Source: Paenibacillus albidus (GTDB lineage Bacteria; Bacillota; Bacilli; Paenibacillales; Paenibacillaceae). Taken from it: DNA of 64,000 nucleotides. The first letter of the stretch is position 1; each line of letters opens with the position of its first letter. Positions 17,786 through 26,435 of the stretch are shown in pieces. Below the pieces are notes generated by a model, which saw only the letters and a program-made list of their open reading frames with translations, was not told the DNA's origin and did not search any database. The position numbers and the translations under genes were made by a program. The stretch covers positions 124,001 through 188,000 of the forward strand of contig NZ_BMKR01000007.1 of NCBI RefSeq assembly GCF_014644435.1. Direction: 5' to 3'.

Positions 17786-17812
17786 TATGAAAATATACAT
17801 ATTATTTTCATA
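17786..17812. repeat. Perfect 10-bp inverted repeat, AT-rich
   Basis: TATGAAAATA at 17786-17795 is repeated inverted as TATTTTCATA at 17803-17812 with seven bases between. It lies between the second riboswitch and the plus-strand PstS-like gene; a TATAAT at 17875-17880 follows on the plus strand. It might be an operator or only an AT-rich hairpin. Confidence 0.45.
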
Positions 17813-17927
17813 CATCAGCCCAAACCTTCTCTGCGTGGCTTTGTTGCTGGCTGGTGGAGGTAAGCGGATTACAGTATAATTAAGCCACCTATATTTATCC
17901 ATTTCTAAATAAAAGCAGGAGGTTACT

Positions 17928-19100
17928 GTGAAAGGATCACTTTGGACGAAATTATTGATTACTGTATTTGCAGCAGCAGGCATTGCCTTCTTGGGGTATA
18001 TCGCTTCCTTTATCGTCGCCGTTATGGGCGGCCTTGCTTTTTATGTGCCGCTGGTTGTCGCTATATGTATCGCACTTGCTGTATATATGGTGCTGAATGT
18101 ATTTGGACTGCTGCGTGCCCGCACCCGGCATCTGGTCTTCCTGTCCTTCCTGGGCCTGTGCCTGCTGGCAACAGCCGGGTATGAGCTTAACCGGGCTTAT
18201 GTCAAGAGCCATGAGTTGGTCAGCGAACAGGAAGTGAACCTCTTGCAATATGCTCCATTCCGGAATGAAACCAAAGCCGTCTCGCTTGCTGAGTCTTCCA
18301 GTTACCGCATAGAGCATGCTCCGCCGCGCCTGGATGGGGCGACGGCCCTTTATCCGCTTTATTCAGCTTTTGTCCAGGCCGTCTATCCGGAAGGGGAATA
18401 TGATCCGTATGATTTCACAAACGGCCTGGTATTATGTACCAGCACACCTGTAGCCTACAAGAACCTGATTGCAGGCGATACGGATATTATTTTTGCAGCC
18501 GCCCCCTCGCTGGCCCAGCAGAAGGAAGCACAGCGAAATGGCGTCGAGCTGAGGCTGACACCCATTGGGCGTGAAGCCTTTGTCTTTTTTGTCAACACAC
18601 GTAATCCGGTGACCGGTCTCAAGGCCCAGCAGATCAAGGATATCTACTCCGGCAAGCTGAAGCACTGGAGTGAGGTGGGCGGCAGCAACGACCCGATTCG
18701 GGCTTTCCAGCGTTCCGAGGGCAGCGGGAGCCAGACGATGCTGGTGAAATTTATGGGCGATACTCCGCTAATGACCCCGCCGCAGGAGGATGTGGCCGAC
18801 ATCATGAGCGGCATTATTCAGCAGACTGCAGACTACCGCAATTACAAAAATGCGCTGGGGTACAGCTTCCTCTTCTATGCCTCGGAGATGAACCGGAACG
18901 GGGAAATCTCGCTGCTGGATATTGATGGCATCAAGCCGGACAAAGAGAGTATCCGCAGCGGGAAGTACCCTTTTGCCACCGAATTTTATGCTGTAACGGC
19001 AGGAAGCGACAACCCGAATATCCAGCCCTTTCTGGACTGGATCGTGTCGCCGCAGGGGCAGGAGCTGGTAGAAAAGACCGGCTTCACCTCTCTGAAGTAG
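17928..19100 (+). CDS. Membrane-anchored PstS-like substrate-binding protein
   Basis: The 390-residue protein starts with three hydrophobic segments (about 8-30, 33-60 and 68-85) and then a PBP-like domain of the phosphate-binding PstS type (about 110-390). Recognisable parts are RLDGATALYPLYSAFVQAVY, DIIFAAAPS, GREAFVFFVNTRNPVTGL, IKDIYSGKLKHWSEVGGSND and SEGSGSQTMLVKF, which carry the usual oxyanion-binding Ser/Thr/Arg pattern. Unlike PstS there is no lipobox, and no pst permease genes follow, so it is an orphan, perhaps a sensor. Start is GTG with AGGAGG six bases upstream. Its 3' end overlaps the convergent mntD by 17 bases. Confidence 0.85.
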   Translation: MKGSLWTKLLITVFAAAGIAFLGYIASFIVAVMGGLAFYVPLVVAICIALAVYMVLNVFGLLRARTRHLVFLSFLGLCLLATAGYELNRAYVKSHELVSEQEVNLLQYAPFRNETKAVSLAESSSYRIEHAPPRLDGATALYPLYSAFVQAVYPEGEYDPYDFTNGLVLCTSTPVAYKNLIAGDTDIIFAAAPSLAQQKEAQRNGVELRLTPIGREAFVFFVNTRNPVTGLKAQQIKDIYSGKLKHWSEVGGSNDPIRAFQRSEGSGSQTMLVKFMGDTPLMTPPQEDVADIMSGIIQQTADYRNYKNALGYSFLFYASEMNRNGEISLLDIDGIKPDKESIRSGKYPFATEFYAVTAGSDNPNIQPFLDWIVSPQGQELVEKTGFTSLK

Positions 19101-19974
19101 CTTTCTTTCGCGCTGGGACCGTTACGTAACGTGAGATCAACCCATGTTTCGGGGACATCAGGAAGCTAAGCAAGAAAACTACACCTGTAGCAAAAGCCAT
19201 GGACCCTGAGATAGACGTATCCAGCCAGGAGGCAATATAGTAGCCTGCAACCGCCGAGCCCACCCCGAAACCGCCGCTCAGTCCAAACATCACGGACAGC
19301 CGGTCCGTCCATAAATAGGCGGCTGCGGCAGGCGTAATCAGCATAGCTACTACCATTATCGCCCCCACCGCGTCAAAAGCGGCTACTGTTGTAATGGACA
19401 ACAGGGACATGAAGGCGTAATGCATAACGATGACGGGGATGCCGAGGCTGGCAGCCAGGGCCGGGTCAAACGAAGTGATTTTCCACTCCTTATAAAAAGC
19501 AATAATGGCAACCACGACGATGAGAAGGACTGCCGACAAAATCAGTGTCGCTTCCGGAATATCTCCAATCCAGGGAAGACGAACCGTTGTCCAGGGCACG
19601 AAGGTAATCTCGCCCATCAGCGCATGCTTGACATCCAGATGGGCATTGCCAACCTGCGTGGCAATCAGAATTACCCCGACCGCAAACAGCGTAGTAAACA
19701 CCACACCAATCGACGCCTCGCCCTGAACCCCGCGGGACTGCAGCCACTGAATCAACACCGAAGTCAGCAGCCCGGCTATGACCGCACCGATCAGCATATG
19801 GTAACCGCTGAGCTCACGGGTCACCAGAAAAGCGACCACGATACCCAGCAGTACCGTATGGCTGATCGCGTCGGCCATCATTGCCATTCTGCGCAGAATA
19901 AGCAGCACGCCGATCATTCCGCAGGAAAGCCCGACCAGCGCTGCCGTCAGCAGAATCCATGCTGTGTAACTCAT
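19084..19974 (-). CDS. mntD: Manganese ABC transporter permease
   Basis: The 296-residue membrane protein belongs to the ABC-3 (ZnuB/MntC) permease family, with about eight to nine helices. Family marks include RRMAMMADAISHTVLLGIV near residue 29 and the AFDAVGAIMVVAMLITPAAAAYLW block near 200. It forms the membrane channel together with the preceding permease, probably as a heterodimer. Its ATG overlaps the mntC stop by four bases, so translation is coupled. The 3' end overlaps the end of the convergent PstS-like gene by 17 bases, and no separate terminator is visible. Confidence 0.85.
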   Translation of the reverse strand: MSYTAWILLTAALVGLSCGMIGVLLILRRMAMMADAISHTVLLGIVVAFLVTRELSGYHMLIGAVIAGLLTSVLIQWLQSRGVQGEASIGVVFTTLFAVGVILIATQVGNAHLDVKHALMGEITFVPWTTVRLPWIGDIPEATLILSAVLLIVVVAIIAFYKEWKITSFDPALAASLGIPVIVMHYAFMSLLSITTVAAFDAVGAIMVVAMLITPAAAAYLWTDRLSVMFGLSGGFGVGSAVAGYYIASWLDTSISGSMAFATGVVFLLSFLMSPKHGLISRYVTVPARKKATSER

Positions 19975-20900
19975 TGCAAACCACCCTCCTTGACCATTGA
20001 TTTCTCGGCTTCTGCCGGAAGCGCACGAGGGCTTCTTTTTTGCATACGCTGTTGAATAGCCGTTACTACGAGTCCTTTGCGGGCTCCGAACAGCAGGGAG
20101 ACAAGGAACACCGCCGAAGACGAAACTACGATGAACGGCCCTGTCGGCCAGCCTTTACCCATCGTACTGATCAGCGTACCAGCTACCCCCGCCCCTCCGC
20201 CGATGAACGCCGAACCGATCAGCATCCATTTGAAGGAATGGGTCCAGTAACGGGCACTCACCGCCGGAATAATCAGCAGAGCTGACATCAGGATGACGCC
20301 AACCGCCTGAATCCCAATGACGATCACCAGGACCAGTACGCCTGTATACAAGCTGTTCATCAGCCCGGATGGCAAACCAATCCCTTTGGCAAACTGCGGA
20401 TCGAACAGATACAGCTTCCACTCTTTAAAGGCCGCATAGACCACCGCAATCACCAGCAGCCCGAGGATTCCCATCGTATAGACATCGCTTCGTACCATGG
20501 ATGCCGCCTGCCCAAAAATAAATCCGTCCAGGCCGCTTACATTGCCGCCCCCGGTCCGGTTGACTATGGTAAGGAGCATGATGCCCAGTCCGAAAAATAC
20601 CGATAGCACAATACCCATTGCAGTATCTTCCTTGATCCGGCTGCTGGACACGACCCACTGCACCAGAAAAGCGCCGATCAATGCGCTGAGCGCTGCCCCC
20701 AGAATCAGTATGGGCAACGCCTTCACTCCGGTAATGGCAAAAGCGATTACCACACCCGGCAGCGCCGCATGCGAAAGCGCATCGCTCATCAGACTTTGCC
20801 GTTTCCAGTAGGCCAGAGTGCCGATCATCCCGGAGGCCACCCCGAGAATCAGCATGCTTAACAGCACCCACCAGGCATTGGGAGAGAGCAGCAGTGTCAT
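19971..20900 (-). CDS. mntC: Manganese ABC transporter permease
   Basis: The 309-residue permease is of the same ABC-3 family as its neighbour: KRQSLMSDALSHAALPGVVI near 34, and IQAVGVILMSALLIIPAVSA near 215. It ends in a short basic cytosolic tail. I placed the start at 20900 because AGAGGTG lies five bases before that ATG and it overlaps the mntB stop as ATGA; seven codons further upstream are open but unsupported. Two permeases side by side after one ATPase is the arrangement of Bacillus mntABCD. Confidence 0.85.
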   Translation of the reverse strand: MTLLLSPNAWWVLLSMLILGVASGMIGTLAYWKRQSLMSDALSHAALPGVVIAFAITGVKALPILILGAALSALIGAFLVQWVVSSSRIKEDTAMGIVLSVFFGLGIMLLTIVNRTGGGNVSGLDGFIFGQAASMVRSDVYTMGILGLLVIAVVYAAFKEWKLYLFDPQFAKGIGLPSGLMNSLYTGVLVLVIVIGIQAVGVILMSALLIIPAVSARYWTHSFKWMLIGSAFIGGGAGVAGTLISTMGKGWPTGPFIVVSSSAVFLVSLLFGARKGLVVTAIQQRMQKRSPRALPAEAEKSMVKEGGLQ

Positions 20901-21631
20901 GAGGGCACCTCTTTTCGCCAACGCAGTCCAGCCCCGTAGGTCCGGTATACGTTGTCTTTGGTAAAAATCTCCGCAGTCTCGCCATAATTCATCACACGGC
21001 GGTTCAGCAGCAGCACATGATCGAAATAATCCTCGACGGTCTGCAGATCATGATGAACGACCATAACCGACTTGCCCCGGCCTTTGAGCTCCCGCAGCGT
21101 GGTCATTATCGCTTGTTCCGTGGCGGCGTCAACGCCAGCCAGCGGCTCATCCATGAAATAAAGCTCGGCGTCCTGCACCAAAGCGCGGGCCAGGAATACC
21201 CGCTGCTGCTGGCCGCCGGACAACTGGCTGATCTGCCGGTCCGCATAATCGGCCATGCCCATTTGGGCCAGGGCTTGCAGCGCCTGCTGGCGGTGTCCGG
21301 CTTTGGGCCGCTTCAGCCAGCCCACAGCTCCGTACAGGCCCATCAGCACCACATCAAGTGCATCTGTGGGGAAATCCCAATCCACCGAACCTCGCTGTGG
21401 AACGTACCCGATCTTACGGCGCATCTTGGACAAGGGCGCTCCGGCAAAGGTGACCGTGCCGCTTAATTTCGGGTGCAGCTCCAGCATGGTCTTGAGCAGC
21501 GTCGATTTGCCTGCGCCGTTCGGACCGACAATGCCGGTCAACGAGCCTTGCGGCAGCTCGAAGGATACGTCTTCGAGCACATTATTTTTACGATAAGAGG
21601 CCGATAAGTCTGTAACCGCAAGTCCCTGCAT
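20897..21631 (-). CDS. mntB: Manganese ABC transporter ATP-binding protein
   Basis: The 244-residue ATPase powers metal import at the cytosolic face. It has Walker A GPNGAGKST near 34, the Q-loop YVPQRGSVDWDFP typical of the Mn/Zn group, signature LSGGQQQRVFLARAL near 134 and Walker B ELYFMDEPLAGVD with the switch His in VVHHDLQTV. The start at 21631 follows GGGGGG by seven bases and lies one base after the mntA stop codon, so the open eleven codons upstream inside mntA are not used. It overlaps mntC by four bases. Confidence 0.9.
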   Translation of the reverse strand: MQGLAVTDLSASYRKNNVLEDVSFELPQGSLTGIVGPNGAGKSTLLKTMLELHPKLSGTVTFAGAPLSKMRRKIGYVPQRGSVDWDFPTDALDVVLMGLYGAVGWLKRPKAGHRQQALQALAQMGMADYADRQISQLSGGQQQRVFLARALVQDAELYFMDEPLAGVDAATEQAIMTTLRELKGRGKSVMVVHHDLQTVEDYFDHVLLLNRRVMNYGETAEIFTKDNVYRTYGAGLRWRKEVPS

Positions 21632-21632
21632 C

Positions 21633-22595
21633 CTAATTCCCCCCTTTGCTAAGCGCGTCTGCAATCGTCTTCACGTTGTGCCGGTACATGCCGATATAAG
21701 TTCCTTCCGCTGTCCCTGCATCCCCCATCGCATCCGAATACAGCTCACCGCCCAGCTTGATCTTCAGGCCTTTGCCCGAAGCCCCCTCGATAACGGCATT
21801 GATGGAGCTTTGATTGATGCTGCTTTCCACGAATACTGCCGGAACCTTATATTCCATGAGCAGATTGATCGTATCCTCGATATCCGTAATTCCAATCTCA
21901 TCCTCCGTGCTGAGCCCTTGCAAGCCCACAACCTCCAGTTCATGCATCCGTCCAAAATAACCAAAAGCATCATGTGCGGTCACAAGCACTCTCTGCGCCT
22001 GCGGAATACCGTCCATTTGCGCTGCCGTCTCTGTCTTCAGCTCCTCAAGCTGTTTGAAGTACGCCGTTTTGTTTTGTTCAAAATAATCCGCATGCTCCGG
22101 ATAGTGCTCCTTCAGCCCGGCCGTTGCCGTCTCCAGCGCAATTCTCCACAGATCAATGTCAAACCAGACATGGGGGTCGATGTTCCCCTGCTCATCTTTC
22201 AGCAGACGATCCTCCGGTATGGACTCGGCTACGGCGACCACCGGCTTGTTTTTGCCGATCTGCCCGAAGACCTCCGCCATATTCCCCTCCAGGTGCTGTC
22301 CGCTGTAGAATACCATGTCCGCAGAGCTCATCTTGCCGATATCCCCTTGGGTAGCATTGTACAAATGCGGATCGACACCGGGACCCATCAGGCTTGTTAT
22401 GCTAACCTTATCCCCGCCGATGACCGTTAGCGGCTCGGCAATCTGAGCGATGGTGGTTACAATCGAAATTTTGCCGTCTGCGGCGTTCCCGCCCTTTCCT
22501 TCCCCATTGGCTGCACACGCTGACAGCGCCAGTGAACAGACCAGCAGCAGCACCATACCCAGCTTGATTTTCTTACCGGTTATACTCTTCTTCAT
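21633..22595 (-). CDS. mntA: Manganese-binding lipoprotein
   Basis: The 320-residue lipoprotein is the extracellular metal-binding subunit of the ABC importer. It has a signal sequence with lipobox LSAC (near residue 26), then the cluster A-I fold. Likely metal ligands are His in GPGVDPHLYNATQGD, His in VTAHDAFGYFG, and acidic residues near the end in GGELYSDAMG. There is no long His-rich loop as in many ZnuA proteins, which favours manganese. The start at 22595 follows AGGAGG by eight bases. The MntR-like box at 22679-22696 backs the manganese assignment over zinc. Confidence 0.85.
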   Translation of the reverse strand: MKKSITGKKIKLGMVLLLVCSLALSACAANGEGKGGNAADGKISIVTTIAQIAEPLTVIGGDKVSITSLMGPGVDPHLYNATQGDIGKMSSADMVFYSGQHLEGNMAEVFGQIGKNKPVVAVAESIPEDRLLKDEQGNIDPHVWFDIDLWRIALETATAGLKEHYPEHADYFEQNKTAYFKQLEELKTETAAQMDGIPQAQRVLVTAHDAFGYFGRMHELEVVGLQGLSTEDEIGITDIEDTINLLMEYKVPAVFVESSINQSSINAVIEGASGKGLKIKLGGELYSDAMGDAGTAEGTYIGMYRHNVKTIADALSKGGN

Positions 22596-22678
22596 CCTTC
22601 TTTCCTCCTTCATTTCTCTACGCCAATTTGTGGTTCATACAATTTCAATAGGGGATGTCCATGCATTAGGACAAATAT

Positions 22679-22696
22679 GTTTCCCTCAGGAAAAAC
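22679..22696. promoter_or_regulatory. MntR-like operator upstream of mntABCD
   Basis: Read on the minus strand: GTTTTTCCTGAGGGAAAC, an imperfect palindrome very close to B. subtilis MntR boxes (TTTGCnTnAGGGAAAC). It lies just downstream of the -10, where a bound repressor would block transcription. Confidence 0.65.
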
Positions 22697-22711
22697 TTAT
22701 TCTTATACACA

Positions 22712-22740
22712 AAATTAATGCCTATCTGCAAGTTTGTCAA
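22712..22740 (-). promoter_or_regulatory. Promoter of mntABCD
   Basis: A perfect TTGACA (22735-22740) is 17 bases from TAATTT (22712-22717) on the minus strand. The MntR-like box follows at about the transcription start. Confidence 0.6.
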
Positions 22741-22847
22741 TCCTCTTGTTAAAAATTTATACATTTTCACTGGTGAACAACCGATAATATTAGTAGAAAA
22801 ATGATCTGATACATAAGATGACTAGACATGACAGGCAGGGATGGATT

Positions 22848-24473
22848 ATGAAAAAAATCGGGCTGGGGGTGTTGCTTCTGTTCCTGCTCCTATTTGCAGC
22901 AGCAGCAGGAACAGGGCACGCCGATCGGGCAGAGACACACATTTATTTGGACGGCCATGAACTTGCGGTAGCGAAGGATGCCGGGGTACAAATTATGAAC
23001 GGCAGCGTTATGGTGCCGCTTCGGCTCGTGGCCGAACAGCTGGGTTATGCGGTAAAGTGGGACAACACCGCCAAGACCGCTTCGATCCGCCAGGGAGAAA
23101 CCACATTGAAGCTTAAGTTGAATCATGCGGTTGCGGAAGTGTCGGGTAAAGAGGTCCCGCTCGAGCAGCCGCCTACGCTTAACGGCAGTCTTACTCTGGT
23201 ACCCTTGCGGTTTGTCGGGGAAGCGACCGGAGCCGCTGTCAAGTGGGACAACCTCACCAAAACGGTCTATCTGACCTCACCGGCCAAGACATCCGCCCAG
23301 GGTACACCTGCAGCAAGCAGCGGGAAACCGGCCGGTGCGGCAAGCGGAATCAATGGGGAAAGCAATGCTTTGGCCGGACTGACCGGCATTACATTCAAGG
23401 ACAACAAGCTGCAGCTTGCCTTGAACGGCAGCGTATCCCCCCGCGTCTTCGCGATGACCGGCAATGACCGGATTGTGGTAGATTTGCCGGACACGGCATT
23501 TGCAGCGGATTTCACCCGGAATATGGCAAATACGGAGAGCCATGACGGGCAGATCGCGGTTATCGGCAATCCCGATGTTTCCGCTGTCCGGTATGCTCTG
23601 TTCAGCAGCACGCCCTCTGCGATCCGGGTCGTTATCGACCTGAACAACCCGAGAGCCTATACTGTGACAAAAGGCAAGGAAGGATCTGTCACAGTAGAGC
23701 TGACCGGAACAAGTCCGGTCTCTCCGCCTGTGCAGACGCCCGCCGCTACGCCGTCTCCAGCGGCTCCAACTTCCATTGCATCGGCAGCTCCTCTTGCTTC
23801 GGTACCCCCTGGTGCTACGGCGACTCCTGGTTCTTCGGCAACTCCTGGTGCTTCGGCCACTCCTGTTCCCTTGGCTACTCCCACTGCCCCGGCAGACGGT
23901 ACAAGCACAATGGCACCGGATGGCAAGACGCTGGTAGTCATCGATGCGGGACATGGCGGTAAGGACCCCGGAGGCATCAGCCTGGGCAAGCAGAAGGAGA
24001 AAGACTTCACGCTGGCCACGACCCTGAAAATCCGGGAGCTGCTGAAGAACGATCCCAATATTGAGCTTGTCCTTACCCGCAGTGATGACAGATACCCAAC
24101 CTTGCAGGAGCGGACCAAATTGGCCAACGAGTTGAAGGCCGATCTGTTCATCTCCATTCATGCCAATAGTATCCCGGAAGGCAGCTTGAGCAATCCGAGC
24201 GGCACGGAGACGTATTATACTCGCCCGGAAAGCCTGGAATTCGCGAACATTGTCCACAAACACCTGGCAGCGGCCAGCAGCCTTGCGGACCGGGGAGTAC
24301 GTCAGAGCAGCCTGCATGTTACCCGGGAAACCAAGATGCCCGCGATCCTGCTGGAATGCGGATATCTCAGCAATGCCAAAGATGAAGCACTGCTCTACTC
24401 GGAGGATTTCCAGCAACAAGTCGCCGAGGCCGTTGTGGCCGGAATTAAGGAGTATGTACTTTTTCACAGCTAA
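22848..24473 (+). CDS. N-acetylmuramoyl-L-alanine amidase with copper-amine-oxidase-N and AMIN domains
   Basis: The 541-residue exported enzyme cuts the bond between muramic acid and the stem peptide. After a signal peptide (1-27) come a copper-amine-oxidase N-type domain (about 30-145, with the paired VPLRLVAEQLG and VPLRFVGEATG repeats), an AMIN domain (about 165-265) that targets cell wall, a Pro/Thr/Ala linker, and an Amidase_3 domain (from about 361). Zinc ligands are visible in IDAGHGGKDPGG and HANS, and the catalytic Glu in ILLECGYLSN. The ATG at 22848 is chosen because the signal sequence starts there. It is divergent from mntA, not part of that operon. Confidence 0.93.
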   Translation: MKKIGLGVLLLFLLLFAAAAGTGHADRAETHIYLDGHELAVAKDAGVQIMNGSVMVPLRLVAEQLGYAVKWDNTAKTASIRQGETTLKLKLNHAVAEVSGKEVPLEQPPTLNGSLTLVPLRFVGEATGAAVKWDNLTKTVYLTSPAKTSAQGTPAASSGKPAGAASGINGESNALAGLTGITFKDNKLQLALNGSVSPRVFAMTGNDRIVVDLPDTAFAADFTRNMANTESHDGQIAVIGNPDVSAVRYALFSSTPSAIRVVIDLNNPRAYTVTKGKEGSVTVELTGTSPVSPPVQTPAATPSPAAPTSIASAAPLASVPPGATATPGSSATPGASATPVPLATPTAPADGTSTMAPDGKTLVVIDAGHGGKDPGGISLGKQKEKDFTLATTLKIRELLKNDPNIELVLTRSDDRYPTLQERTKLANELKADLFISIHANSIPEGSLSNPSGTETYYTRPESLEFANIVHKHLAAASSLADRGVRQSSLHVTRETKMPAILLECGYLSNAKDEALLYSEDFQQQVAEAVVAGIKEYVLFHS

Positions 24474-24484
24474 GAAGACAAACA

Positions 24485-24521
24485 AACAGCGATTCCCCAA
24501 GAAACGGAGAATCGCTGTTTT
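24485..24521 (+). terminator. Terminator of the amidase gene
   Basis: AACAGCGATTC pairs with GAATCGCTGTT around an A-rich loop and is followed by TTTGTG; it begins twelve bases past the stop codon. Confidence 0.8.
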
Positions 24522-24558
24522 GTGTGTTTGTGTGCAGCTCACTACTACCCATTACGGG

Positions 24559-25475
24559 CAAACGAAAACCATCCGACCTCAAGCGTACTTTCGGTAACCT
24601 CCTACACAGCACTATTATGATGTTTTGTTCTATGCTGGCTCGAGCAACGCCAGTCTTTGTGATGCAGTCTGTCTTTTCACTGCAATCTGTTCACTGCATT
24701 TTGTACATCAAAACGCGAGTGAATCCGGCTTATTTTCGATTAGAGTGCATTTACTGCATCAGAAACAGCAGCCAGGGCTGAAAAACCCAGGTAAATTAAA
24801 TTACTACTGCACGAAATACATCAGAATGGACTTTAGAGCTCTCTGAGAGCGATTGTGCTGCACATAATGCATTAGAATCGCATTAAGCACTGACAAGCTG
24901 CGGAAGTTACTCCATTGCCCCTAGTTTTTCCATCGGCTCTTCACTTGCAGCACCATTATCGCTCAGGAGATATACACATTTTCAGGCCAAATAAAGGTAA
25001 ACCTTACGAACAAACGAAAGCCATCCGACCTCAAGCGTACTTTCGGTAACCTCCTACACAGCACACAGCACTATTATGATGTTTTGTTCTATGCTGGCTC
25101 GAGCAACGCCAGTCTTTATGATGCAGTCTGTCTTTTCACTGCAATCTGTTCACTTCCTCTTCAGTTTGTTCACTGCATTTTGTACATCATAACGCGAGTG
25201 AATCCGGCTTATTTTCGATTAGAGTGCATTTACTACATCAGAAACAGCAGCCAGGGCTGAAAAACCCAGGTAAATTAAATTACTACTGCACGAAATACAT
25301 CAGAATGGACTTTGGAGCTCTCTGAGAGCGATTGTGCTGCACATAATGCATTAGAATCGCATTAAGCACTGACAAGCTGCGGAAGTTACTCCATTGCCCC
25401 TAGTTTTGCCATCGGCTCTTCTCTTGCAGCACCATTATCGCTCATCAGATATACAATTTTTAGGCCAAATAAAGG
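24559..25475. repeat. Direct duplication of a ~450 bp non-coding unit
   Basis: Copy 1 (24559-25000) and copy 2 (25011-25475) share nearly all bases, from CAAACGAAA(A/G)CCATCCGACC to GGCCAAATAAAGGT. Copy 2 has two small insertions (an added CACAGCAC-type unit and an added stretch near 25155) and a few substitutions. No frame stays open through either copy. The unit contains short palindromes such as GCTCTCTGAGAGC and many CTGCA/TGCATT words. No transposase or terminal repeats are seen. It fills the whole gap between the amidase terminator and the VOC gene. Confidence 0.9.
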
Positions 25476-25489
25476 TGAAAGTGAACCTA

Positions 25490-25527
25490 AACAAGCCAGT
25501 CTCCAATAGCTCGGATTCTGGCTTGTT
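25490..25527 (-). terminator. Probable terminator of the VOC gene
   Basis: AACAAGCCAG and CTGGCTTGTT form a 10-base-pair stem with an 18-base loop, followed on the minus strand by TTAGGTTC. The tail is weak in T. Confidence 0.5.
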
Positions 25528-25561
25528 GACTGGTGCTATAGGCGTTTTTACGCATCATGTA

Positions 25562-25954
25562 TCACTTCCACACACTCATGCGTTCCGCTAAATTCGAAGT
25601 ATGCAGTTCCAGCCGGGTGCCATCCGGGTCCAGGAAATTAACCGACCAGCCTATGCCGCGTTTAACAGGCCCTCTTGTAATTGGAATGTTATAAGTTCGC
25701 AGAATCTCTACCGCCTCTGCAAAATGGTCTTCTTCAATCGAGAAGGCGATGTGATCAATTCCTGCTGCATTCAAGACAGGTTCCACATATTCCGGCTGCT
25801 CCACAAGACAAATCCAGGCGCTGCCCCACTCCAGATATGCATCTTTGTTTCCTTTATGAACGACTTGCAACCCCAGAACTTCAGTATAAAAATGTAAGGA
25901 TTCCCGAAGATTCTTCACGTTCACCGTCAGGTGGTTGAAACCCTTAACCTTCAT
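25562..25954 (-). CDS. VOC-family metalloenzyme resembling FosB/glyoxalase
   Basis: The 130-residue protein has two beta-alpha-beta-beta-beta modules of the vicinal oxygen chelate fold. His8 (FNHLTV), His68 (IDHIAF) and Glu116 (RLELHT) occupy the metal-ligand places, with the same spacing as His7, His66 and Glu115 of the fosfomycin thiol transferase FosB. The ending DPDGTRLELHTSNLAERM also resembles FosA/FosB tails. Key fosfomycin-binding residues cannot be checked by eye, so a general glyoxalase-like role remains possible. Its ATG lies inside the last codons of the DinB gene (11-base overlap), so the two are translationally coupled. Confidence 0.75.
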   Translation of the reverse strand: MKVKGFNHLTVNVKNLRESLHFYTEVLGLQVVHKGNKDAYLEWGSAWICLVEQPEYVEPVLNAAGIDHIAFSIEEDHFAEAVEILRTYNIPITRGPVKRGIGWSVNFLDPDGTRLELHTSNLAERMSVWK

Positions 25955-26435
25955 AGGAATCCAGCCGGGTAAATGTAATATAATCCGTATTCACGGGCTC
26001 ATGTCCCTCCAGCCTCAGATAGGAGGAAATCTGGCCGCGATGGTAGCTTCCATGCAGGGCTACATGGCTAAGGATATCCAGAATCGTCGTGCTGAACAGA
26101 ATACCCTTGCTGGTGCGGTAAGATACGGCGGTGTTTAAGCCGGCATCATCAAGCGGCGAAAGAAAACTCAGATATCCTTCATGATTGTCCCTGACCAGCT
26201 GCCCGCAATCTTCAAGTCGTGTCAGCGGCCATATATTCAGCGCCGAGCTGTCTCTTCCGTTCAGACGTTCGAGCCATACTTTTTCCGCAGAGAGCAAGTG
26301 GCCAAAAAGGGTGATGAGCTTCTCAGGGAGTGCCTCCGCCCCCTGAAGCGCCAGCAGAATCTCATTATTGGCCCAGTGGACATGCGTAAACAAACGAAGC
26401 AGATGATCACGTTGGGCCTGCTGTGCAGCAGTCAT
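25944..26435 (-). CDS. DinB/YfiT-family metal-dependent protein
   Basis: The 163-residue protein is a four-helix bundle of the DinB group. The three-histidine metal site is visible: His46 in LFGHLLSAEKVWLERL and His128/His132 in HVALHGSYHRGQI, the HxxxH form of the family. Members include bacillithiol S-transferases and many enzymes of unknown role; substrate is not known here. It shares four bases (ATGA) with the esterase gene upstream and eleven with the VOC gene downstream, so all three are one coupled unit. Confidence 0.85.
   Translation of the reverse strand: MTAAQQAQRDHLLRLFTHVHWANNEILLALQGAEALPEKLITLFGHLLSAEKVWLERLNGRDSSALNIWPLTRLEDCGQLVRDNHEGYLSFLSPLDDAGLNTAVSYRTSKGILFSTTILDILSHVALHGSYHRGQISSYLRLEGHEPVNTDYITFTRLDSYEG

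Noticed and set aside
17928..19100. Assignment of the PstS-like gene as pstS
   Set aside because: It lacks a lipobox, has three membrane helices and no pst permease or ATPase genes beside it.
23277..24542. A 421-residue open frame opposite the amidase gene
   Set aside because: The amidase has full domain support. The antisense product is a low-complexity Arg/Ser shadow of the Pro/Thr linker.
24559..25475. CRISPR array as an explanation of the repeated DNA
   Set aside because: There are only two copies of a ~450 bp unit, with no short regularly spaced repeats and no cas genes.
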